Positions 43,957-55,200 of a DNA stretch of 64,000 nt are shown here, in pieces (position 1 is the stretch's first letter; every line of letters starts with the position of its first letter). This DNA is from Oscillospiraceae bacterium. Lineage in GTDB: Bacteria; Bacillota; Clostridia; Oscillospirales; Oscillospiraceae. The stretch spans positions 1-64,000 of the forward strand of contig CACZDN010000004.1 of NCBI GenBank assembly GCA_902779945.1. Reading direction: 5' to 3'. The notes below the pieces were generated by a model. That model had not been told where the DNA came from. It did not search any database and was given only the letters and a program-made list of their open reading frames with translations. Made by a program: the position numbers and the translations under genes.

Positions 43957-45135
43957 TCAGCGCAGCGCCTCGCGGAGCTCCCGCAGGGTGAGATCGTTCT
44001 CGCGGGCGAGCCGTCTGAGATCCTCGTACTCCGGCTTCTCGCGCTCTGCGCCCCAGCCCTCGGCGCGCTTGACCGTCACCTCGCCCCAGGGCGTATCCGC
44101 CTTGCGGAAGGAGCGGCTGAGCGTATGGCGCAGGGAGAACACGGCGCGCACGCCGAGTGTCGTGGTGTGCCGGAAGAGGCAGCGCATCAGCTCGTTTTGC
44201 TGATCCGTTCTGCACAGCACCGAGAGCATCACGCCCGGGCGGCCCTTCTTCATGCCGATGGCGGTGGTCCACACGTCGAGAGCCCCGGCCTCCAGCAGCC
44301 GCTCCTGCGCAAAGCCCAGCTCCTCGCCGGTCATATCGTCCAGATTGCAGTGGAGCTCCACCAGACGCCCGGGCGCCTCGTTCCCCTCGCCCAGCAGGAC
44401 GCGCACGGCGTTGAGCTGTCCGAAATCCTTCGTCCCCATGCCGTAGCCGCATTTTTCCACCGTGAGCATCGGGACGCCGCCGAACGCGTCTGCGAAGAAG
44501 CGCAGCAGTGCCGCGCCCGTCGGGGTGCAGAGCTCGGACCTGATCTCCCCCTCATACCAGGGGATGCCGCGCAGCAGGATCTCCGCCGCGGGGGCGGGCA
44601 CCGGCAGCACGCCGTGGGCGCACCTGACCGTGCCGCCGCCGACGTTGACGGGGGAGGCGATCACCCGCTCCGGCGCGAGCTTTTCCATCAGCAGGCACAC
44701 GCCCAGCACGTCCGCCACCGCGTCGAGGGTGCCGACCTCGTGGAAGTGGATGTGCTCCATGTCCTGCCCGTGCACCTCGGCCTCGGCCTTTGCGATGCTG
44801 TCAAAGACGGCGAGGGCGTTTTCGCGCACCGCGTCGGAGAGGGGCACGGCGGCGATCAGGGCCCGGATCTCCCGGATGCCGTTGTGATGATGGCGGTGCT
44901 CGCCGCCGTGGTGATGCTGCCCCTCCTCCTCGCCGTCCACCGTGACGCGGACGTGCAGGCCGCGGACGCCGCATTTCACGTCCGGTTCCGCGGTGACAAC
45001 AGCCTTCCCGGCGAGGGCCGTGTTGATCTCCCGCAGGAAATCCGCACGCGCCTCTTCTTTTAACAAGTCCAGCAGGGCGGCGGTCAGCATATCGCCGGCC
45101 ACGCCCATGCCGCAGTCCAGGTACAGTGTTCTCAT
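43957..45135 (-). CDS. larC: nickel-pincer cofactor nickel insertase
   Basis: This 392-residue protein inserts Ni into the pyridinium-3,5-bisthiocarboxylate mononucleotide cofactor, using CTP. The N-terminus LYLDCGMGVAGDMLTAALLD, a His-rich segment (about 72-86, QHHHGGEHRHHH) that may store nickel, and HFHEVGTLDAVADVLG identify LarC. Unlike Lactobacillus plantarum, where a programmed frameshift joins larC1 and larC2, this gene is in one uninterrupted frame. Its start overlaps the larE stop by 4 bp. Confidence 0.92.
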   Translation of the reverse strand: MRTLYLDCGMGVAGDMLTAALLDLLKEEARADFLREINTALAGKAVVTAEPDVKCGVRGLHVRVTVDGEEEGQHHHGGEHRHHHNGIREIRALIAAVPLSDAVRENALAVFDSIAKAEAEVHGQDMEHIHFHEVGTLDAVADVLGVCLLMEKLAPERVIASPVNVGGGTVRCAHGVLPVPAPAAEILLRGIPWYEGEIRSELCTPTGAALLRFFADAFGGVPMLTVEKCGYGMGTKDFGQLNAVRVLLGEGNEAPGRLVELHCNLDDMTGEELGFAQERLLEAGALDVWTTAIGMKKGRPGVMLSVLCRTDQQNELMRCLFRHTTTLGVRAVFSLRHTLSRSFRKADTPWGEVTVKRAEGWGAEREKPEYEDLRRLARENDLTLRELREALR

Positions 45136-45887
45136 TTGCTTCTCTCCCTTGGGATCGGGTCAAGGCTGACCTCGGAATAGTACGGCCTGAGCGCCGCTTT
45201 GATCTCGTCCAGGCGCGCCGCCGCGGTCTCGTGCTGACCGGCGATGAACTGGAGCTTTGCCGCCCCGTCCCTCGTGCGGAGGCGAAAATCCGTAAAGCCC
45301 ATTTGAAACAGCGCGTCCTCTCCCGCCTCGATCGCGGCGAGCTTTTCCGCCGTGATCGGCTCTCCCGTCGGGACGCGGGTGGCGAGACAGGCGTAGGCCG
45401 GCTTGTCCCAGGTGAAGAGCCCGGCCTCGCGGCTGCGGCGGCGCAGCTCCCCCTTCGTGATGCCGCACAGGCGCAGCGGGGACAAAACCCCCGCCTCCCG
45501 GAGCGCCTGCCAGCCGGGGCGGTCGCCGATGTCGTCGCTCGCGTTGGTGCCGTCGATCACGAGCGGATACCCGTCCCGCGCGGCGGCCCGTCGGATGGCT
45601 GACATGATGAGCTTCTTGCAATAATAGCAGCGATTCGCCGGATTGGCCGCGACCGCGGGCTCGGAGAGCGGGTCTGCCTCCAGCACCGTGACCGCGGCTC
45701 CCAGCTCCGACGCGAGGCGCAGCGCGTCCCGCAGCTCAAACGCCGGCTGGAAGGGCGATTTGACGTAATACACGCCCAGGTCTTCGGCCCGGCGCAGGCC
45801 CTCACAGAGCAGGTAGGACGAGTCCGCGCCGCCGGAGAAGGCGAGGGCCGCGCGCGGATGCTCGCGAAAGAAATCGCTCAGTTCCAT
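45132..45887 (-). CDS. larE: ATP-dependent sacrificial sulfur transferase
   Basis: This 251-residue protein carries the PP-loop SGGADSS (18-24) for ATP. It adenylates the pyridinium dicarboxylate and donates sulfur. Conserved Cys167 in PAYACLATR corresponds to the sulfur-donating position of LarE. A CYYC pair (87-90) also lies nearby, so either the sacrificial or the Fe-S-dependent type is possible. It is one base downstream of larB. Confidence 0.92.
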   Translation of the reverse strand: MELSDFFREHPRAALAFSGGADSSYLLCEGLRRAEDLGVYYVKSPFQPAFELRDALRLASELGAAVTVLEADPLSEPAVAANPANRCYYCKKLIMSAIRRAAARDGYPLVIDGTNASDDIGDRPGWQALREAGVLSPLRLCGITKGELRRRSREAGLFTWDKPAYACLATRVPTGEPITAEKLAAIEAGEDALFQMGFTDFRLRTRDGAAKLQFIAGQHETAAARLDEIKAALRPYYSEVSLDPIPRERSK

Positions 45888-45888
45888 A

Positions 45889-46641
45889 TCAGTCCAGGTG
45901 GTTGATCATGCTGGCCATGTAGCCCGCGCCGAAGCCGTTGTCGATGTTCACGACGCAGACGCCGCTTGCGCAGGAGTTGAGCATACTCAGCAGCGCCGCG
46001 ATCCCGCCGAGGCTGGCGCCGTAGCCCACGCTGGTGGGCACGGCGATGACCGGGCAGTCCGCAAGGCCGCCGATCACCGAGGGCAGCGCCCCCTCCATGC
46101 CCGCCACGGCCACGATCACGCGGGCGGACATGATCTGCTCCATATGGCTCAGCAGCCGGTGGATGCCGGACACGCCCACGTCGTAGAGGCGCAGGACCTC
46201 GTTTCCCAGCACCTCCGCCGTGACGGCGGCCTCCTCGGCCACCGGAATGTCGCTGGTGCCGCCGGTGGCGACCACGACGCGGCCCTTGCCCGTGGGCTCC
46301 GGCAGCTCGCCGATCACCCCGGTGCCGGACAGGGGATCGTAGCGCAGGGGGAGCGCCGCCCCCACATACGCGGCGGCCTCCGCGCCGAGGCGCGTGACGA
46401 GTACGGTGTTCTGCCCGTTCTCCCGCATGGTCCGCGCGATGCCGAGAATCTGCTCCTTCGTCTTGCCCGCGCCGTAGATCACCTCCGGCACGCCCTGGCG
46501 GATGCCGCGGTGGAAATCCACCTTGGCGTATTCGCCGATCTCCTGAAAGGGCTGCATTTTCAGCCTGAGGGCCGCGTCCGCCGGGCTGAGCGTCCCGGCC
46601 GCAACCTGCTCCAGCAGCGCCGTCAGTTCCGATTTATCCAT
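45889..46641 (-). CDS. larB: pyridinium-3,5-biscarboxylic acid mononucleotide synthase
   Basis: This is a 250-residue protein. ATG 46641 is chosen for GGGAGG 7 bases upstream. It has a short helical N-terminus and an AIR-carboxylase (PurE-like) domain: VVATGGTSDIPVAEEAA, the active-site region VAVAGMEGALPSVIGGL and VPTSVGYGASLGG. It carboxylates and hydrolyses nicotinate adenine dinucleotide. First gene of larB-larE-larC. A TATAAT at 46754-46749 (minus strand) may be its -10. No larA homologue is present in the window. Confidence 0.93.
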   Translation of the reverse strand: MDKSELTALLEQVAAGTLSPADAALRLKMQPFQEIGEYAKVDFHRGIRQGVPEVIYGAGKTKEQILGIARTMRENGQNTVLVTRLGAEAAAYVGAALPLRYDPLSGTGVIGELPEPTGKGRVVVATGGTSDIPVAEEAAVTAEVLGNEVLRLYDVGVSGIHRLLSHMEQIMSARVIVAVAGMEGALPSVIGGLADCPVIAVPTSVGYGASLGGIAALLSMLNSCASGVCVVNIDNGFGAGYMASMINHLD

Positions 46642-46814
46642 AACAGACCTCCCGTGATCCTCTCCGATTTCTTTTTCATGCTTCCATGCCGACAAAACGC
46701 CGCAGGATGGCCGCGGCGCACTTTTCCGCAACAAGCCTCGCGCGTGTGATTATAACCCAGAATAACACGGTTTTTTACTCCGCGTCAACCCCGCGCGGTG
46801 AAGGAATAAAGATT

Positions 46815-46860
46815 ACAAAAAGCTTGGGCAAATTCGCAAATGCTGCGAATATGCCCAAGT
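46815..46860 (-). terminator. intrinsic terminator of the NRPS operon
   Basis: A 15-bp stem with one mismatch (46859-46845 with 46837-46823), followed on the minus strand by CTTTTTG. It is about 170 bp past the last gene of the operon. Confidence 0.6.
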
Positions 46861-47032
46861 TTGTCTATCATCCGGTTTTCTGCCGGGCGGCTGATCCCTG
46901 CCGGGAAACCGCAGAATCCGGTTTTTCACAGCCCGTTTCCTGTTGTTCGGCCGAGACACGTCCGCCCGACCGCGGGCGCATTCCGGGCATGGAGCCGGGG
47001 GCGTCTGCAAGGCGCGGCTTCGGTATGTGCGG

Positions 47033-48049
47033 TCATGCCGCCGAAACCTGGAGGGAGACGAACTTGCTGCGCGTATAGACCTTCATGCCGTCCTTCATCG
47101 TATAAGCAAGCCTGCCGTTTATGACGTCTTCAAGAAACGCGCCTGCCTCGATGACCGGGTCCGTGCCGGGCAGGATCGCGTTATGGGAGCAGTAGACCCA
47201 CCGGATATTCTTTTCCCGTATCACGGTTTCGATCCTGCGCATACTCTCCAGATAATCGGGCAGGGAGGCGTCTTCACCGAAGGCATAGAGCGGGCCGGGA
47301 TACCAGGTATCCCCGGTAAACAGCAGGCCGTTGTGCGCGTCGATCAGGGTGATGCACGAGTCGTTATGGCCGGGCGTATACAGGACCTCCAGCTCCCGGT
47401 TCCCGAGGTCGATCGTCTGACCGTCCTCCACGGTGGCTGTCGGCGCTTTTCCGGCGATGAAGAAGGTATCCCCGGCAAAGCCCTCCGGCGGTCTGATGAT
47501 CTCCTCCGGAACGATGAAGCCCTCGAGCTCCTCATGTGTATACCCCTGCGTCAGTCTCTCCACGGCGGAGTCGATCCGATAGCACATGACCCGGTCAAAC
47601 TGCGCGTTGCCCCCGATATGGTCGGGGTGGTTATGCGAGTTCAGAACGGTGATCGGGAGCGCGGTCAGCGCCTGCACACAGGAGCGGATATCGCCGATCC
47701 CCAGCCCCGTATCCCAGAGCAGGGCGGACGTCTCTCCCAAAATGAGGTAGGAGATGACCAGCTCGCTCTGCCTGTATTCAAACAGCGCATATACATCTCC
47801 CGGAAGCGCATATACCCGGAACCATTGCTCACCCGGCACATCGACCGTCTGAAAGCGGTCCCAGAAGGGGGTATACATCTCCAGATCCGGGAGCCACGAG
47901 CGCTGCGCTTCGCTCAGGTCCGGCCCGGGGTCCAGCGCCTTATCCGAGGCTCCGGCCGCGGCGGAAAGGGGAAAAGCGCAGAGAACGGCAAACAGCAGCA
48001 GCCAGGCGATCCGGTTTTTTCTGATGTGATTCATTTTCTTTCTTGTCAT
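47033..48049 (-). CDS. exported metallo-beta-lactamase-fold hydrolase
   Basis: This 338-residue protein has an N-terminal signal or anchor (RKNRIAWLLLFAVLCAFPLSAAA). The metal-binding motif SHNHPDHIGG (H-x-H-x-D-H), then TPGHND, TGDTWYPG and CSHNA are complete, so a dinuclear metal site is likely. It acts outside the membrane. It overlaps the acyltransferase gene by 4 bp and ends the NRPS operon, so it may trim, hydrolyse or detoxify the exported product (lactonase- or esterase-like). No known peptide-resistance enzyme is matched closely enough to name. Confidence 0.85.
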   Translation of the reverse strand: MTRKKMNHIRKNRIAWLLLFAVLCAFPLSAAAGASDKALDPGPDLSEAQRSWLPDLEMYTPFWDRFQTVDVPGEQWFRVYALPGDVYALFEYRQSELVISYLILGETSALLWDTGLGIGDIRSCVQALTALPITVLNSHNHPDHIGGNAQFDRVMCYRIDSAVERLTQGYTHEELEGFIVPEEIIRPPEGFAGDTFFIAGKAPTATVEDGQTIDLGNRELEVLYTPGHNDSCITLIDAHNGLLFTGDTWYPGPLYAFGEDASLPDYLESMRRIETVIREKNIRWVYCSHNAILPGTDPVIEAGAFLEDVINGRLAYTMKDGMKVYTRSKFVSLQVSAA

Positions 48050-49242
48050 GAGGCAAAGTAACTGATGAGCTCAGCAGGGTCTGTCACCTTCGACAGGCCA
48101 TAACAGACCAGCGCCAGCGACACGATCCATATCGCAGTATAGACGATCTTCCGCTTTGCCCCCCGAAGGCCTGTTATAGTGAAGTGGATATACCTCTCAT
48201 TGAACTCAATGCAAAGGTAACAGACGGCAAGCGCCAGCAGGCCAAGCAGAAACGGCATCAACTGTCCCTGCATAAATTCGCCGCGAACGGCCAGGAGGAT
48301 TATCATGGCGGTGCCGATCAGCACGTCGCTGATACAGTAGTAGCTGTTGACGTGCCTGGACAAATGGTTCAAGAAAGCGGGGACTCTCCCGCCTGTCAGA
48401 CGGGAGAACTTATACAGGATGCTCAGAAAGATCAGCACATTCAGACACAGGAGAACAGAATCCAGACCCGTTGTGGGCTCTTCATCCAGGAGATACGGCG
48501 GCATCAGCGGGAAGGGGACATTCACACGCAGCACAATATAGATCAACGAAAGCGGAATACAGATCAGCAGGACCCGGTTTGCCATTCTGCCCTTGTCCGC
48601 GATATAGGGGTAGATTCCTCCGACCAGGTACCCGAAAGACAACATCAGAAAGTGCGTCCCCAGTGAGAACAGCGCGTCGTCGGTCTGGATGAAAAGATTC
48701 AGAATCCGGTGCGGCCAGAACGCGTCCGGCGTTTTGATGACGGACGGAAGCAGAGTCGAGAGCAGATTCATTGCAAGTCCGATTGCCAGAATCCACCCAT
48801 CCCGCAGCTTCAGCATTTTCAGCAGCGCCATCAGGAGAAAAGACAGACCGAAAAAGGTCAGGACGTCGGAAGTGAAGACATCCAGAATAAACGGTATAAA
48901 CATCTTGTCCCCGGTGATTCGGCAGGCGGCCAGCGCGGGCAGGCCGCTGCGAAGGAGATTGACAAGCTGGCTGATCGTCAGCAGCGCGATGCCGCGCCCG
49001 GCGATGTCCTTCGGCTCCTGATGCCGTGAATACCGCATTCCGATTCCCGCGCAAATGATAAAGCTACCTGCGCCCAAAAAGCGTTGTAAGAAGTCTGTGA
49101 TGCTTCGGAGTATCCCGCTGCAGTCCGGAGCAAATGCATAAAAGGCATGAATCAGAACCATATAGATGATGCTGATGCCTTTGGCCATGTCGATTTCCGG
49201 CTGCCTGCCGGTGTTGACTTTATTGTTTTCCAGATATTTCAT
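48046..49242 (-). CDS. acyltransferase-like multispanning membrane protein
   Basis: This 398-residue protein has about ten hydrophobic segments. The N-terminal signature EIDMAKGISIIYMVLIHAF (D-x2-KG-x8-H) is shared by acyltransferase-3 and HGSNAT-like membrane acyltransferases. It follows the NRPS stop by one base. It might acylate the peptide product or a membrane lipid/sugar receptor. The family is large and functionally mixed, so the role is inferred from context. Confidence 0.7.
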   Translation of the reverse strand: MKYLENNKVNTGRQPEIDMAKGISIIYMVLIHAFYAFAPDCSGILRSITDFLQRFLGAGSFIICAGIGMRYSRHQEPKDIAGRGIALLTISQLVNLLRSGLPALAACRITGDKMFIPFILDVFTSDVLTFFGLSFLLMALLKMLKLRDGWILAIGLAMNLLSTLLPSVIKTPDAFWPHRILNLFIQTDDALFSLGTHFLMLSFGYLVGGIYPYIADKGRMANRVLLICIPLSLIYIVLRVNVPFPLMPPYLLDEEPTTGLDSVLLCLNVLIFLSILYKFSRLTGGRVPAFLNHLSRHVNSYYCISDVLIGTAMIILLAVRGEFMQGQLMPFLLGLLALAVCYLCIEFNERYIHFTITGLRGAKRKIVYTAIWIVSLALVCYGLSKVTDPAELISYFAS

Positions 49243-49243
49243 A

Positions 49244-52200
49244 TCATCGTTCTGTTCCGCTATTGAAATCCGGTGCCTGCTTTTTCATCAGCGTTTCCAA
49301 TATCCGGATATAAAGGTCGTGGAACGCGATCATCCTTTCCTTGTCGAACAGGCCCTCCGCGTAGTCCATCTCGGAGTCAAAGCCTCCGTCGCCGTATTCG
49401 TTTTCAAAGAGCTCCAGCTCCGTCCGGGCTCCGGCGGCGGAATAATCGTCCCGCAGCTCGAGCATCTCATGCTTCAGCTCGTTGAGCTCATCCCCGCCGA
49501 AGCCGAGCTGCAGGTTGACCTCCAGACTGTCGTTCACATAGGCGCGGAGCTTTTCCGCCATGAGATCATAGCTGCAGTGGGCGATGGCCCCGGCGACCTG
49601 ATCCTTCACGGAATGGAGCAGCTCGCGGACGGAGGCGTATTCCTCCATGCGCGCGGCCGCCGGCATGTTCCGGATCAGCAGACCCACGGCGCCCGCCGCC
49701 TCCGGCGCAAGGCGGTTGTTGAAGATCCAGTTGATGATGACATGCTTTTTCCCCGAAAAGCCTGACAGCGCCATGAGTCCGGCGGCGACGGCCATCACGG
49801 AGAGCGTCACGCCCCAGTATTCCTCTGCCGCGCGCACCTGCTGCGCATCAAAGCTCAGACGGTAGATGCGGCTGTGACCCTGGTCGATGTTCTCGTTGTC
49901 GTGATCCTGCTCGAGATTGTTGCACCAGTCGCTCATTTCACCATAGCGTTCACGGAAGTAGGCGCAGTCCCTTTCGTACTCCCCCTCTTCGCTGCGCTTC
50001 TCCGCCTCGGCCAGCATGGCGAAGTAGTAGTCCTTCTGCAGCGGCCTTCCGAAATAGGCGTTCATGATGTCGGCGAGCAGGACGCACATCGAGCCGCCGT
50101 CCATCACGACATGGTGGACATCCATGAACAGATAGCAGCCCTTTCGGCCGCGGAACACCCTGGCCTTGCAGAGACAGGCGTTCAGGAGCCTGTCGAAGGG
50201 TCTCAGCAGCGTATCGGCCAGCGCGTCCTCGGCCGCGGGATCGACGTCCTCCACCGTCACCTCCGGCAGAAGTCCCGGCCTGTACTGCTGCCGGAGCTGC
50301 CTCTTATTGTCAAAGAAGAACGCCGTGGAGAGCGCCGGATGCTGCGCCAGCGCGCGGTTGACCGCGGCGCAGAGCCTGTCCGCGTCCGCGTCCTCAAAGC
50401 GGGCCAGAAAGTGCATGGTGCTCCACATGGTGGACTCCGGCTCGAAGAGCTGATAGTCGATCATCTGAAGCTGCAGGGGCGAGATCGGGTGTGGGACAAG
50501 ACGCGCGCGCTCCTCCCGCGCGTCCAGGCTCTCAACGCCGGCTCTGGTCTCCAGCGCCCTGGCGATGGCGCCCGGAGTGCGCAGCTGGAAGATATCCGCG
50601 GGCGTCATGCCCTCGAGCTTTGCCTCGGCCATACAGAGCATGGCTTTCAGGGAATCGCCGCCCAGATCAAAGAAGTCGTCCAGCAGGCCGACCCGGCTCT
50701 CCTCCGGCCCGAGCGCGCGGGCAAACGCGGCGCAGAGGGCCTTCTCCGTCTCTGTCCGGGGCGGGACATATTCCGCCCGCAGCTCCTTCAGATCCGGCTC
50801 GGGCAGCGCTTTGCGGTTGACCTTCCCGCTGCTGTTCATGGGCATCGCGTCGAGGCGCGTCAGCACCGCGGGCACCATGTATTCCGGCAGCTTCTCCTGC
50901 AGGAAGGCCCGCAGGCTGCCGGCGTCGACCGCTTCCCCGGCGGTATAGTACCCGGCCAGATATTCGGCGCCGTGCGTATTCCGCACCGCCGCCGCGCTGC
51001 CGGAGACGCCCGGAAACTCGGCCATGACCTTTTCAATCTCATCCAGCTCGATCCGGAAGCCGCGCAGCTTGATCTGATTGTCGATGCGCCCGAAGATGCG
51101 GATCTCCCCGTCCTCCGTCCACGCCGCGAGATCGCCGCTGCGGTAGGCGCGCAGGCCGTTGTGCGTGAAGAAGGCGGCGGCGGTCTTCTCCGGCAGATTC
51201 ACATAGCCGCGCCCCACCTGGCTGCCGCAGATGATGAGCTCGCCGCGCATACCGGGCGGCAGCTCGTTTCCGAAGGGATCGGCCACATAGAACTGCGTAT
51301 TGGCGATGGGGCGGCCCACGGTCACGTGTTCGGAGCCTGTCATCAGCGCGGCGGCGCAGCCCATGGTACACTCCGTGGGGCCGTAGACGTTCAGGATCAC
51401 GCTGTCCTCCCGCAGCCTGCGCAGACGGTCATAGAGCTGCCGCGGGAAGGCCTCCGAGCCGACGTCGAAAAACCGGAACTGTCGGATGGCCTCCCGGCTC
51501 TCCGGGATCTCCAGCAGGCTCAGCAGATAGGTGGGGGTACAGGTGATGCCGTTTGCCCCGCTCTCCCGCACCAGGCGCGCAAAGGCGGCCGGATCGTGGA
51601 TCTCCGTCTCCGTGGCGATGACCACCGGGTTTCCGCTGCACAGCGGCACGAACTGCTCCACCACGGACACGTCGAAGGAGAAGGAGGCCAGCGCCAGATT
51701 CACCTGTCCCGGCGCGGCATAGTGCATGATCTCAATGGACTTCCCGTTCCTGTGGACATAGTTTGCAAGGTTCCCGTGCTCGATCATGACGCCCTTGGGG
51801 CGCCCGGTGGAGCCGGAGGTATAGATGACGTAGGCAAGGTCCTCCGGCTGTATGGAGAGCTCCGGCGTCCGGGCCTGCGCGTCCGGGCGGATCTCCTCCG
51901 GGCTGCTTGCCCCGAAGGCCTCCTCCAGCGTCAGGAGCCTCCAGCTTTCCCCCGCGAGGGAGCGGCCCCTGCTCTGCGCCTCTGTCGTCAGCAGCAGCGG
52001 GCAGGCCCCGTCCTCCATGCAGAAGGTGATCCGATCGTCCGGATACGCGGGGATGAAGGGCAGGAAGGCCGCGCCGGCCTTCAAAACGGCATTTTCCGCC
52101 ACATAGGCCCAGACCTCCCGGTCAAAGAGCACGCCGACGAGCTGCCCCTTCCGGACGCCTTCGTCGATCAGGCGCTGCGCCAGCTGACCGGACAGCAGAT

Positions 52201-55200
52201 CGAGCTCCCGGAAGCTCAGCGTCTTCCCGGCGGCGGTCACCGCGAGCCGGTCCGGACTGCGCAGAGCGTGGCGGTGGATCTGCTCCTGCACGGGGATGAA
52301 GGACATGGGGACCGCGGTATCGTTGAAGGACCGGAGCGTTTTTCTGTCCTCCGGCGTCAGCAGGGAGACCTCGCCGATCATCTGCGCGCCGAGAAGGCCC
52401 TCCGCCGTTGTAAACAGGTCCTGCGCGAAGCGCAGCGCCCATTTCTCCGTGAACTTCTCGTTGCGGTATTCGACGGTCATGTTATACAGGCCGTCGGAGG
52501 CAAAAAGCTGGACGGACAGGCACCCGGTCACCATGCCGGTGTGGTAGTGCTCCATGAACCACTTGTCGCCCCGGAGCAGGCTTTCCCCCGCCGCGGTGCC
52601 CATGTTGTCCGTGAACAGGTCGCCCTGATAGATGAATTCCACGTCCTCGTTCACCGGGCAGGTCTTGAGCACCTCGTCAAAGGAATAGATGTCATTGGCC
52701 ATGGAGGTGAAAAGCTGCCTGCCGATCCCGCGCAGGAAATCCCCGACGGGCTGATCGCTTCTGAGATCGCCGTACACGGGGATGCGCTTGATGAGCGTGC
52801 CGACGGTGCGGTTCATCTCCGGCAGCGCCCGCCCGTTGTACACCGTGGAGAAGGAGACGTGCCTGCTGCCCAGGTACTTGCCCAGCATCAGGGCCATGGC
52901 GCCCATGAAGAAGCTGCTTTCGGAGATATGCTGCTTCTCGCAGAAGGCCCGGACCCGCTCCACCGTCAGGGTCCCCGGCTCCCAGCGGATGTTCCGGCTC
53001 ACGCCGGGCGTCAGCGGGCCGTTCAGGTCGCCGGACAGGGCGGGCACGTCGTCCGCGTCCCGGAACAGGTTCCGATAGTACTCCTTTGCTTTTTCGTGGG
53101 AGCCGTCCCGCATCAGCCGCTCTTCGTACAGAGCGACCTGCTGGATGGTGCAGTCCTCCCCCAGAAGCGGCTTGCCGGCCAGAGCGCGGTTCATCTCGCT
53201 GATGAACAGGCTGATCGCCGTGCCGTCGAAGAAAATCAGGTGTGACTTGATGGCGAGGTAGCAGCGCTCCGGCGTGCGGTAGACCGCCATGTGGAAGAGA
53301 AGCTCGTCCAACAGGGGGACCACCGGGAAAAACTCCTTCATGAAGCGCAGGCGCCCCTCCTCCGTGCCCTCTATGACGGGGATGTCGGGTTCGGCGTCCG
53401 GCTTCATCACCATGCCGGGCATCCCGCTCTCATCCGCGCGGATGACGTACTTCATGCCGGGGTGCGCGTCCAGCACCTGCCGCACGGCGCGGATCAGCTC
53501 CTCCGCGCTGACGCCCTCGGCGGCCCGCGTCAGATAGGGACTGGTGTAGGTCTCCCTGCTGCCGCCGGTGAGGCTCTCCAGATAAATGCCCATCTGCGTC
53601 TTGGTCAGGGGACAGACGTCGCGGTCCGGCGCCGGGAGGAGCGCATCATGCCCGGCCTCGAGGAACGCTGCCATGTCCCGGGGCGTGGGATGGGCGGAAA
53701 CGTCCTGAAAGGACAGGGCAAAGCCCTCGCCGCTCAGCCGGTCGATCAGGATCGCGGCGCTCAGGGAGGTGCCGCCCTGGTCGAAGAAGTCCGCTCTGGC
53801 GCTGACCTGCTCCATTCCCAGGGCGTCGGCAAAGGCCTCGCAGATTTTACGCTCGGTTTCCGTAGCCGGCGCCTCGTATTCCGCCTCGTCCGTCCTGATC
53901 TCCAGGGCCTTCAGAAGCGGATAGTCCACCTTGCCGCGGTCATTGCGGGGCATGGTCTCCAGGTGGACGAAGTATTCGGGCACCATGTATGAGGGCAGGA
54001 AAGCCGCGGCGTACGCCTTCAGCGCCTCCGGGGAGGCCTCCTCGCCGGTATAGTAGCAGCAGAGAAGGTCGCCGCCGTGAACGCGCACGTCGACGCCCGC
54101 CGCCTCGGTGACGCCCTCCCTGCGGGTCATGACCCGCTCGATCTCGCCCAGCTCCACGCGATAGCCCCGGACCTTGACCATCCGGTCATTGCGCCCGTGG
54201 AAGAGCAGGTTCCCGTCCGCATCCCACGCCATCCTGTCGCCGGTGTGATACAGGCGCGTGCCGGGGCGGAAGGGGTTTGACGTGAAGCGCCGCGCCGTCT
54301 CCTCCGGCATGTTGCTGTAGCCCGCCGCGAGCCAGGGGCTGGATACGCAGAGCTCGCCGACCGCTCCGGGCTCCGTGATGAGCTCTCCGTCCTCGTCCAG
54401 CAGGTACGCGCTGACCCCGGGGCTCGGCTTTCCCAGTGAAAGGGGCCCGCCCTCTCCCGCCGGGCGGTGCGAGACGAAGGCGCTCTCGGTGCTGGCGTAG
54501 CCCTCGTATACCCCCGGATCGCGGGTGTCGCTCCGGGATTTTTCGCCTCCCATCAGGACATACTCCAGCGGGAGAGGGCCGTGGAGCCTTCTGAGCACGT
54601 CGTACATCGCGGGCGGGATGAACATGCCCGTGATCTGCCGCTTGTGAAACAGCTCCCAGACCATGTCCATGTTTTTCCGCTCGGTCTCGTTTGCAATATA
54701 GACGCTGCCGCCCTGGGTCAGCATCGGCATGATGTCCAGGACCGCGGCGATAAAGCTGAAGCCGGAGACACAGAGCGTGCGGGTGTGCGCCGTCGGCCGG
54801 ATGACGTCGCCGTAGGTCTCCCGGAAGCTCTCCAGCATCCGCTGCAGGTGGATCACACCCTTGGGCCTGCCCGTCGAGCCGGAGGTGTACAGGATATAGC
54901 CCTCCGCGTCCGGGTCGGAGAGATCCAGCGTCTTGTCGCCCGTCGGGTCGCTGCCGTGCATCGGCTGCATCTCCTCAATGCGCAGCACCGGAACGCCCGC
55001 GGCCCTCTCCGTGAGCGTGCCGACCGTAACGCACAGGGCGCAGCCGGCATCCTCCAGGATGGCCCGCACCCGCTCCGCGGGGTATTCCGCGTCGATGGGC
55101 ACGACGGCGCACCCGGCGCGCAGTACCGCAAACTGGGCGACGACAAACGCCTTCGTCCGGGGCAGGAGCAGGGCGATGCGCCCCCTGCGCTCCCTTCCGC

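Noticed and set aside
43957-45135. Programmed frameshift in larC as in Lactobacillus
   Set aside because: The gene reads through in one frame over the full LarC length.
47033-48049. Classical beta-lactamase
   Set aside because: Only the metal-binding fold is shared; active-site surroundings and operon context point to another hydrolase, so no resistance claim is made.
49874-53245. Open frame of more than 1100 codons antisense to the NRPS
   Set aside because: It is a by-product of GC-rich codon use on the other strand; composition is biased (Arg/Ala/His/Gly/Asp) and no domain is visible.
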